Positions 1 to 4,968 of a stretch of 6,450 nucleotides of DNA are shown here, in pieces; the stretch's first letter is position 1; each line of letters opens with the position of its first letter. Below the pieces are notes generated by a model. That model saw nothing but the letters and a program-made list of their open reading frames with translations, was not told the DNA's origin and did no database searches. The translations under genes were made by a program, and so were the position numbers. Origin of the DNA: Micrococcaceae bacterium (GTDB taxonomy: Bacteria; Actinomycetota; Actinomycetes; Actinomycetales; Micrococcaceae); the NCBI GenBank assembly GCA_003486025.1, contig DNHA01000081.1, forward strand, positions 17,821 to 24,270, written 5' to 3'.

Positions 1-372
1 GCTCATGAATTTGATTCCTTAGTTCCCGAACGACTGCAAGTGCCCTCGGGTTCACGGATCCGTATCGAGTACCCACCGGTGGATTCAACCGGTCCGGCAG
101 TGGTGGCGGTGAAATTGCAGGAGTGCTTTGGACTGAAAGTTTCTCCACGGTTGGTGCGCGAGAAACTGCCGGTACAGTTCCACCTGCTTTCGCCCAAAGG
201 CAGCCCGCTGGCGGTCACCGAGGACTTAGTAAGTTTCTTCAACGGGCCTTACGCACAGGTGCGCTCCGAGATGCGCGGAAAGTACCCGAGGCATCCTTGG
301 CCTGAAGATCCGTGGGAACATCAAGCCACAGCCTTCACGAACAATAGGCTGCGCCGGGAAAGCAAAGGCTAA
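1..372 (+). CDS. hrpB: ATP-dependent helicase HrpB, C-terminal fragment (5' end outside window)
   Basis: The reading frame is open from base 1, giving 123 visible residues before the TAA at 370-372; a GTG at position 40 lies within the frame but is not the real start, since family sequence continues upstream of it. The fragment matches the C-terminal HrpB domain: a PSGSRIRIEY strand, AVKLQECFGL, the LHLLSP-type segment FHLLSPKGSPLAVTEDL, then FFNGPYAQVRSEMRGKYPRHPWPEDP. The MRG-KYP-HPWPEDP signature close to the C-terminus is the hallmark of this family. HrpB proteins are large (usually over 800 residues) DEAH-type RNA helicase-like ATPases in the cytoplasm whose exact role in most bacteria is unclear. 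The ATPase motifs lie outside the window. The gene is followed 9 bp later by a strong terminator hairpin, so it ends its transcription unit. Family call is firm; function is inherited from the family. Confidence 0.92.
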   Translation, partial: AHEFDSLVPERLQVPSGSRIRIEYPPVDSTGPAVVAVKLQECFGLKVSPRLVREKLPVQFHLLSPKGSPLAVTEDLVSFFNGPYAQVRSEMRGKYPRHPWPEDPWEHQATAFTNNRLRRESKG

Positions 373-381
373 GACAGTACA

Positions 382-430
382 GCCGTGGCCGAGGCACCAA
401 TAAAATGGTGCGTCGGCCACGGCGTTTTTT
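382..430 (+). terminator. Rho-independent terminator of hrpB
   Basis: An 11-bp perfect outer stem (382-392 with 413-423) continues, after one G/G mismatch, into a 6-bp inner stem (394-399 with 406-411) around a 6-nt loop (ATAAAA). It is followed by a T run at 425-430. The T run is on the plus-strand side, so it serves hrpB. There is no A run on the left side, so use by the convergent acyl-CoA dehydrogenase gene is less clear, although the stem sits just past that gene's stop. Confidence 0.92.
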
Positions 431-446
431 GAATTAAATTGCGGGG

Positions 447-1679
447 TTAGGCGAAGGCCGAGATGCCGGTAATGTTGCGTCCCATCAATAGGGCCTGAAC
501 GGTTTCGGTACCTTCGTAGGTGTGGATGGCTTCAATGTCAGCAAAGTGCCGGGCTACTCGATTGCTGGTCAGGATCCCATTTCCGCCCAGGAGATCACGG
601 GCATTCGCAGCGATCTGGCGTGCGGTGCGTGTGGCGGTGTATTTAGCTAAGGAAGCCTGCGGGCCGGTCAGTTCTCCGCGTGCTTCACGCTTGGTGGACT
701 GCACCGCAAGCAGCTGAATGGTGGCCAGCTCGGACTGCATCCGGGCCAGACGTTCCTGCACTATCTGACTAGCTGCCAGGGGCCTGCCAAATTGTGTGCG
801 GGCCTTGGCATAGAGCACCGCTGATTCGTAGCATGCGGTGGCGTGGCCAACTGCAGACCACGCAACACCCAAACGGGTGGCAAAAAGTACTCGTGCGGTG
901 TCTTTGAAGCTATGGGAGTCCGGGAGCACATCCTCATCTGGCACAAAGACGTTCTCCATGCGGATATGAGCCTGCCAGATGGCACGCAAGGAAAGCTTAT
1001 TTGTAATGGTGGTGGCGGTATAGCCAGCGGATTGCTGATCAACCAGGAAACCACGCACCTGACCGTCGTCATCGCGTGCCCAGGTGACGGTGATGCCGCC
1101 AATGGAACCATTGCCGATCCACTTCTTCTCGCCGCTGATGACAAAGCCACCGTCGACCTTATGGGCGCGGGTTTCGAGACCTACCGAGTCAGAACCGTGA
1201 GTCGGTTCGGTCAGTGCGAAGGAACCGGCGAGCTGACCTGCCAGCATCGGAACGCCATACTTGGTCTTCTGCTGCGCACTCCCGCAGAACATGACCGAGC
1301 GCAGCGCCAAGCCTGCCTGTACACCAACGATGGTAGCCACCGAACCGTCCCCGCGAGCCAACTCCATGTTGACCAGCCCAGCGGCCATCGGGCTCATGGG
1401 TTCATGGCCGGCAAAGTCCAATCCGTCACGGAGCAGCCCGGCGTCACCGAGTTTTTTGATCAGGTGAAGCGGGTAGTCTGCCTTGTCCCAGTATTCGTGG
1501 ATATCATCTTTGACTTCTTCCAGGATGAAAGTGCGTGCCTTGCTGCGCCACGCGGCATCTGCCGGATCGACTTCGGCGAGCACGCCGGTGGGATCGATGT
1601 CTACCCCGTCGGCCCAGAGGCAGTATTCGGGTTCCACAACGCCGGCGGGAAACTCGAATTCGGTGTGCTGCTGGGTCAT
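447..1679 (-). CDS. Acyl-CoA dehydrogenase, glutaryl-CoA dehydrogenase/ACX4-like branch
   Basis: A 410-residue cytoplasmic flavoenzyme of full family length, predicted to oxidise an acyl-CoA thioester to the trans-2-enoyl-CoA with FAD and pass electrons to ETF. Visible marks are the FAD/substrate segment ALTEPTHGSD (155-164), WIGN (187-190), ARTQFGRPLA (293-302), DLLGGNGI (362-369), and TYEGT (387-391) with the predicted catalytic base Glu389. The ending GRNITGISAF resembles glutaryl-CoA dehydrogenases. However, the segment GDGSVATIVGVQ (110-121) has Ala115 where, by my remembered alignment, human GCDH has the Arg that binds the glutaryl carboxylate. NVFVPDED and the following SF-DT pattern recall plant short-chain ACX4. 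I therefore call it a GCDH-like acyl-CoA dehydrogenase of unknown, probably short-chain, substrate. An AGGAG site 8 nt upstream (1688-1692) fixes the ATG start. It lies downstream of tetR on the same strand, suggesting control by that regulator. Confidence 0.9.
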   Translation of the reverse strand: MTQQHTEFEFPAGVVEPEYCLWADGVDIDPTGVLAEVDPADAAWRSKARTFILEEVKDDIHEYWDKADYPLHLIKKLGDAGLLRDGLDFAGHEPMSPMAAGLVNMELARGDGSVATIVGVQAGLALRSVMFCGSAQQKTKYGVPMLAGQLAGSFALTEPTHGSDSVGLETRAHKVDGGFVISGEKKWIGNGSIGGITVTWARDDDGQVRGFLVDQQSAGYTATTITNKLSLRAIWQAHIRMENVFVPDEDVLPDSHSFKDTARVLFATRLGVAWSAVGHATACYESAVLYAKARTQFGRPLAASQIVQERLARMQSELATIQLLAVQSTKREARGELTGPQASLAKYTATRTARQIAANARDLLGGNGILTSNRVARHFADIEAIHTYEGTETVQALLMGRNITGISAFA

Positions 1680-1721
1680 TTCTGGTGCTCCTAGGCAAAG
1701 AAGGGAAACTGTTCTGCACCC

Positions 1722-1749
1722 AGCCTAATGGAACTCAATGTCATGTCAA
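1722..1749 (-). promoter_or_regulatory. Predicted promoter of the acyl-CoA dehydrogenase gene
   Basis: On the minus strand a perfect -35 box TTGACA (1744-1749) is followed after 16 bp by TAGGCT (1722-1727), which fits the actinobacterial TANNNT -10 pattern. The transcript would start about 35-40 nt before the ATG and include the AGGAG ribosome site. This lets the dehydrogenase be expressed apart from tetR. Based on pattern only. Confidence 0.55.
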
Positions 1750-1764
1750 GAAACTAAGTGTCAA
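1739..1764. repeat. Three TGTCA direct repeats over the -35 region
   Basis: TGTCA occurs at 1739-1743, 1744-1748 and 1759-1763 (TGACA on the minus strand), with start-to-start distances of 5 and 15 bp. The middle copy forms part of the predicted -35 box and the last overlaps the tetR stop codon. It may be a regulator binding site or chance repetition around TTGACA. No proof of binding. Confidence 0.35.
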
Positions 1765-2468
1765 TTCCGATGTTCGCGCAGTGCCTTTGACACGGCATCA
1801 AGTACCGCTTGTTCGTCATCTCCTGCGTCAAGAACAGAAACCACCACGCGCGGCGTCCTGGATGGCTTTGTTTTGGGAGCATGGCTGGGATCCAGCAAAT
1901 CTGCGAAACGGTCCAAGAACAACGACACGTCCGCGGCCAAATGCTCCCGATCTGTGGCGGAGGGGTCGCGCAACCACAAGCGCAGGTGGTCATTGTGGAT
2001 GGCAACCAGCCCTGCGCTGATTCCTAGGCTCAGGGCACGCTGGGCGGGCGTGCTGGTTAGTTCTCTGGCGGAGAGGAAATCGTAGAAAGCACGTTCATAC
2101 CGGTGGGTGGAAACCAGCTCACGTTCGCGCAGCGAAGGCACCGAGGAAAGCAATCGGTGACGCAACTGGGCGGCCTCGGGGTTCATCGTGTATTGGTCAA
2201 AGACCACGTGCGCCGCGTCGATCAGCGTTTGTGCGGCACTGACAGAAGATGCTGCAAGCGTCGTTTTCACATGAGTGATGATCATTTCCTGATCGGCAAA
2301 CACCATGTTTTCTTTGGAACCAAAACGGCGGAAGAATGTGGACCGTGACATTCCGGCGGTGGCCGCCAACTCATCGACGCTTGTGGTGTCGAACCCCTGG
2401 GTAATCAGAAGGTCCAGAGCGGCGGAAGGTACGGCGGAGGAAGAGATCATGATTCTTGAATTTAGCAT
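1761..2468 (-). CDS. TetR-family transcriptional regulator
   Basis: A 235-residue protein with an N-terminal helix-turn-helix at about residues 29-49: TSVDELAATAGMSRSTFFRRFGSKE shows the usual helix, AGMS turn, TFFRRF recognition helix and following SKE. The remainder is a helical ligand-binding and dimer domain without a recognisable subfamily signature. The tail from about residue 195 is Pro/Lys/Arg-rich and then reads RVVVSVLDAGDD followed by a helix, making the protein longer than a typical TetR (about 190-210). The start is uncertain: no good ribosome site precedes Met1 (2468) or Met7 (2450). A TAAATT box (2459-2464) 8 nt before Met7 could give a leaderless transcript starting there, for a 229-residue product. 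It lies upstream of the acyl-CoA dehydrogenase gene on the same strand and is divergent from the DoxX-like gene. It is likely an autoregulated repressor responding to an acyl-CoA or related ligand (inference). Confidence 0.92.
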   Translation of the reverse strand: MLNSRIMISSSAVPSAALDLLITQGFDTTSVDELAATAGMSRSTFFRRFGSKENMVFADQEMIITHVKTTLAASSVSAAQTLIDAAHVVFDQYTMNPEAAQLRHRLLSSVPSLRERELVSTHRYERAFYDFLSARELTSTPAQRALSLGISAGLVAIHNDHLRLWLRDPSATDREHLAADVSLFLDRFADLLDPSHAPKTKPSRTPRVVVSVLDAGDDEQAVLDAVSKALREHRN

Positions 2469-2501
2469 GTTTCGGCTAATTGACTCCGGCTCACGGGACT
2501 A

Positions 2502-2517
2502 AATGATTGTGATCATT
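2502..2517. promoter_or_regulatory. Candidate TetR operator (16-bp inverted repeat)
   Basis: AATGAT (2502-2507) and ATCATT (2512-2517) form perfect 6-bp inverted arms around a TGTG spacer. The site lies 33 bp upstream of the tetR ATG and within the spacer shared with the divergent DoxX-like gene, the usual place for an autoregulatory TetR operator. No copy was seen at the acyl-CoA dehydrogenase promoter. Confidence 0.45.
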
Positions 2518-2551
2518 CCCCGGGGTGACTACGCTGAGGTTCAAGGCAACT

Positions 2552-2557
2552 CATAAT
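2552..2557 (+). promoter_or_regulatory. Predicted -10 box of the DoxX-like gene
   Basis: CATAAT, five of six bases of TATAAT, lies 44 bp before the ATG and would give a short leader of roughly 38 nt. No convincing -35 box is seen at 16-18 bp. The inverted repeat at 2502-2517 lies just upstream of where a -35 box would be. Confidence 0.4.
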
Positions 2558-2601
2558 TGCGAGTGCCGCAGTAAAACTACTTAGAAGAGAAGTGAGGGCC
2601 C

Positions 2602-3033
2602 ATGGGAATCTCTATCGCAAACGCCGCACTACGTTTGGTCAGTGGCGCATTCATTCTCAACAGCGGAATCAACAAGCTTCGCATTGACGAAGCCAGCGCA
2701 GCAGGACTGCAGCAGCTAGCCTCCAACGGTGTGCCTCAGCTGGGTCAGCTGGAACCAGCAGCTTTCGGCAAGGCAGTTTCTGTCTCCGAAATTGCACTGG
2801 GTAGCGCTTTGCTCCTGCCGATCATTCCCTCGCGGCTTGCAGGTCTTGGCCTCGGAGCATTCTCAGGGGTATTGCTGGCTTCCTACTTGCGCACCCCGGG
2901 AATGACCGAATCTGACGGCATCCGTCCGACAAGTGACGGCACCGCGCTAGCCAAGGATGCTTGGCTTGCAGGTATCGCAGTAGCCCTGGTCTTTGGCCGC
3001 CGCTCGGCGAAGCTGTCGAAGAAAAAGAAATAA
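2602..3033 (+). CDS. Small DoxX-like integral membrane protein
   Basis: A 143-residue protein with about four predicted membrane segments (near residues 4-20, 58-77, 79-96 and 117-132), a conserved-looking loop YLRTPGMTESDGIRPTSDGTALAKD (95-119), and a cytoplasmic-type basic tail ending KLSKKKK. The start LRLVSGAFILNSGINK and the LRTPGM...RPT...AKD pattern match a family of small actinobacterial membrane proteins usually labelled DoxX-like or hypothetical. DoxX proteins are linked to quinone or thiol redox and oxidative stress in some species, but no redox residues such as cysteines are present here, so that role should not be assumed. The ATG is preceded by GAGG (2594-2597) 4 nt upstream. 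It is divergent from tetR with a possible operator between them, and the 11-mer repeat protein gene follows 101 bp later. No terminator follows, so read-through into the next gene is possible. Confidence 0.78.
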   Translation: MGISIANAALRLVSGAFILNSGINKLRIDEASAAGLQQLASNGVPQLGQLEPAAFGKAVSVSEIALGSALLLPIIPSRLAGLGLGAFSGVLLASYLRTPGMTESDGIRPTSDGTALAKDAWLAGIAVALVFGRRSAKLSKKKK

Positions 3034-3059
3034 TTTTTCCACCACGGTGAGCAAAATTC

Positions 3060-3083
3060 CCAACTGACGCAAGTTTTAGTTGG
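3060..3083 (+). repeat. Inverted repeat upstream of the 11-mer repeat gene
   Basis: CCAACT (3060-3065) and AGTTGG (3078-3083) are perfect 6-bp inverted arms with a 12-bp loop. A second, overlapping pairing AACT (3062-3065) with AGTT (3072-3075) is also possible. It could be an operator or a weak leader hairpin; there is no T run, so it is not a normal terminator. Confidence 0.3.
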
Positions 3084-3122
3084 ACTGCAAGCCATCAGTA
3101 ATCACTTTCAGGTTTCGAACCA

Positions 3123-3129
3123 AAAGGAG
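3123..3129 (+). promoter_or_regulatory. Strong ribosome binding site for the 11-mer repeat protein
   Basis: AAAGGAG lies 5 nt before the ATG at 3135. It is the closest match to the anti-Shine-Dalgarno sequence in the window, which supports the start and suggests high translation. Confidence 0.75.
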
Positions 3130-3134
3130 AACCC

Positions 3135-3374
3135 ATGGGTTTCTTGGATAATGCAAAGAAGAAGCTGGGCGAAGCAGTCGAAAACGTCAAGGAATTTGCC
3201 GGCGACGCTTCAGAGAACGTTAAAGAGTTCGCGGCTGACGCGAGCGAGAACGTGAAGGAATTCGCGGCCGATGCCTCGGAGAACGTGAAGGAATTTGCCG
3301 CCGAGGCGCAGGAAAAGATTGGTGAAACCGTAGAGAAGGTCAAAGGCGAGGACAAGCCAGACCAATCTGCATAG
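3135..3374 (+). CDS. Small hydrophilic protein of 11-residue (LEA-like) helical repeats
   Basis: A 79-residue protein without signal peptide or membrane segment. After MGFLDNAKKKLGEAV come four tandem 11-residue units starting at E16, E27, E38 and E49 (ENVKEFAGDAS, ENVKEFAADAS twice, ENVKEFAAEAQ), then a degenerate fifth from E60 and a polar tail. In each unit Val, Phe and two Ala recur at spacings 3-1-3, giving one nonpolar stripe along a helix of 11-residue pitch; Glu, Lys and Asp fill the other face. By count there are 20 acidic and 11 Lys residues, so it is strongly acidic. This pattern resembles group 3 LEA proteins and membrane-surface helices with hendecads, and points to a cytoplasmic desiccation, osmotic or membrane-protection role (inference). 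The start MGFLDNAKKKLG also recalls short actinobacterial Rv0909/MT0933-type putative antitoxins, but no toxin gene is adjacent. It has a strong ribosome site and its own terminator. Expressed-protein call is firm, function is not. Confidence 0.85.
   Translation: MGFLDNAKKKLGEAVENVKEFAGDASENVKEFAADASENVKEFAADASENVKEFAAEAQEKIGETVEKVKGEDKPDQSA
3180..3311 (+). repeat. Four tandem 33-bp coding repeats
   Basis: Units at 3180-3212, 3213-3245, 3246-3278 and 3279-3311 encode the 11-residue repeats. Units two and three encode the same peptide yet differ at nine bases, all synonymous, including AGC versus TCG for the final Ser. Confidence 0.9.
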
Positions 3375-3390
3375 TCGAATTCATCTGAGC

Positions 3391-3440
3391 AAAAACGGGG
3401 TGGGTTCCACGTAGAACACGTGGAACCCACCCCGTTTTTT
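3391..3440. terminator. Bidirectional Rho-independent terminator
   Basis: A perfect 22-bp stem (3391-3412 with 3418-3439) closes a 5-nt AGAAC loop. The stem starts with five A and ends in a T run (3435-3440), so a U tract results in both directions. It lies between the convergent ends of the 11-mer repeat gene (stop at 3374) and the MFS gene (stop at 3454) and can serve both. Confidence 0.95.
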
Positions 3441-3453
3441 GCGCTTTTTGCGG

Positions 3454-4908
3454 CTAGGAGACTTTCTTCTTTTCCGGGACGTTGAGGAAGGCCACTACAA
3501 GTACCGCGGCAATGGCCACCAAACCGGGTAGCAGCAATGCCTGGCCCAGGCCCACAGCTGTCGCTTCAGGGATAGCGCCAGGACCCTGAGCTTGAACCTT
3601 GAGAATCTCAGCGGAAACGCGTGCTTCCATCAAGACCGCAATGAGCGCAGAGCCGAGGACCGAACCGATTTGCCTAGTGGTGTTGTAAATACCTGAACCG
3701 GCCCCGGCGTCCCTTGGGGTGAGGTTTTTGGTTGCAGCGAGTGAAAGCGAAGGCCAGATCATTGCCGAACCAATACCTTGCACCGCTGAGGGGATCAGCA
3801 AAGTCCACAGCGCAATGTCCGCGTGCATCATAAATGCGTAAGCCACGGTTGCGGTGCCGATCAGGAAGAACCCTGGAACCGCGAGGGCCCGGGGATTAAA
3901 CCTGTTGACTGTCTTTCCCAGCACTGGCGCGATGAAAATTGCCACGATGGCCATCGGGGAGATCATCAAGGCCGATTGCGTCGGAGTCAGGCCCCGCACA
4001 TTCTGCAGGAAGAACACCATGGGCAAGGCCATGGTCGAAATAGTCAGCCCCATGCAGGTGATGGCGATATTTGCCAGCGAAAAGTTACGGACCTTAAACA
4101 GGCGCAAGGGAACCAGCGGTTCTTTGGACGTCTTTGATTGCCACCAAATAAACACCGCGAAGAGCAACACACCCAGGGCGATCAGGTGCCAAGAGCTCAG
4201 GGGGCCAATGAATGGTTCCCAATTTGTTGAGTCGCCTTCTTGGATGCCGAAGACCAAAGCAAACATTGCCAGAGCGGAAAGCGCTACGCCAACCCAGTCG
4301 AAGGAATGGGCTTGCGGTGCTAGGCGGGGAACAAATTTCAACAACATGATGAAGCTCAATACGGCGATTGGCAGGTTGATGAAGAAGATCCATTCCCAAC
4401 CGACCGAGTCGACTAGCAACCCACCGGCAATGGGGCCCAGCAGTGCGGCAATACCCGCGACGGCTCCCCAAAGTCCCATCGCGGCACCGCGGTGCTGGTA
4501 GGGAAAGAGCCTGGTGATCAGCGTCATTGCTTGTGGCGAAATCATGGCTGCGCCGAGGCCTTGGACCGCACGGGCAATGGTGAGCGAAGCCAGGGAGTCC
4601 GACAGTCCGCACCACAGGGAAGCCAAGGCAAAGACCAGCAACCCGATGAGGTAAATATTACGTGGACCAAATCGGTCACCGAGACGCCCGGTGATGAGCA
4701 GCGGCACCGCGAAGGTGAGCAGATAGGCACTGTTGATCCAAAGAATCCCAGAGATATCGGCGTCCAGGGACTTCATGATGGCGGGCATCGCCGTGGACAC
4801 AATAGTCGTGTCGAGCAGGATCATGAAGAAACCAATGACCAGTGCCCAGAGGGCACGCCAAGCGGTTTTGCGGTCAAAGTCTGGTGGGGAGTTCAGGATT
4901 TCAGGCAC
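3454..4908 (-). CDS. MFS transporter, DHA2 family (EmrB/QacA type, 14 TM)
   Basis: A 484-residue inner membrane protein expected to export drugs or metabolites by proton antiport. TM1 carries LLDTTIVSTAMPAI (31-44) with the conserved Asp33. Motif A is GRLGDRFGPR (74-83), Arg113 in ARAVQGLGAA matches motif B, and GPIAGG (158-163) is motif C of antiporters. Length and the extra central hydrophobic pair fit the 14-TM DHA2 group rather than 12-TM DHA1. The C-terminal half keeps a partial loop motif (GKTVNRFNPR, 331-340) and ends EKKKVS. The start is GTG at 4908; no clear ribosome site precedes it, but a TACTCT -10-like box lies 6 bp upstream, suggesting leaderless translation. It is 60 bp downstream of the PhzF gene on the same strand. 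The substrate cannot be told from sequence; no local regulator is next to it. Confidence 0.93.
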   Translation of the reverse strand: MPEILNSPPDFDRKTAWRALWALVIGFFMILLDTTIVSTAMPAIMKSLDADISGILWINSAYLLTFAVPLLITGRLGDRFGPRNIYLIGLLVFALASLWCGLSDSLASLTIARAVQGLGAAMISPQAMTLITRLFPYQHRGAAMGLWGAVAGIAALLGPIAGGLLVDSVGWEWIFFINLPIAVLSFIMLLKFVPRLAPQAHSFDWVGVALSALAMFALVFGIQEGDSTNWEPFIGPLSSWHLIALGVLLFAVFIWWQSKTSKEPLVPLRLFKVRNFSLANIAITCMGLTISTMALPMVFFLQNVRGLTPTQSALMISPMAIVAIFIAPVLGKTVNRFNPRALAVPGFFLIGTATVAYAFMMHADIALWTLLIPSAVQGIGSAMIWPSLSLAATKNLTPRDAGAGSGIYNTTRQIGSVLGSALIAVLMEARVSAEILKVQAQGPGAIPEATAVGLGQALLLPGLVAIAAVLVVAFLNVPEKKKVS

Positions 4909-4914
4909 TGACCC

Positions 4915-4920
4915 AGAGTA
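4915..4920 (-). promoter_or_regulatory. Possible -10 box for a leaderless MFS transcript
   Basis: TACTCT on the minus strand fits TANNNT and ends 6 bp before the GTG start, so transcription would begin at or next to the start codon. A weak T-rich -35 candidate lies about 17 bp upstream. This agrees with the lack of a ribosome binding site. Confidence 0.4.
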
Positions 4921-4968
4921 ATGCTTGCACGGTGAAACTAAAATGCTTTATCCGGCTTGGTTAGAGAT

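Noticed and set aside
843..1694. Long plus-strand open frame of 283 codons opposite the acyl-CoA dehydrogenase
   Set aside because: It lies wholly antisense to a well-supported enzyme gene, its translation has no family features, and it has no ribosome site; it is a codon-bias shadow.
2272..2290. ATGATCATT-like near-palindrome resembling the operator arms
   Set aside because: It falls inside the tetR coding region and encodes part of a Met-Ile-Ile-Thr stretch; the spacing differs from the candidate operator, so chance is likely.
3135..3374. Type II antitoxin of the Rv0909/MT0933 kind
   Set aside because: Only the first dozen residues recall that family; the body is regular 11-mer repeats and no toxin-sized partner gene overlaps or abuts it.
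3095..3430. Minus-strand open frame of 111 codons with Ser/Phe/Thr repeats
   Set aside because: Its repeats are only the reverse reading of the 33-bp coding repeats, and it runs through the terminator stem.
3854..4501. Plus-strand open frame of 215 codons inside the MFS gene
   Set aside because: Antisense shadow of a transporter with intact family motifs; no protein-like pattern.
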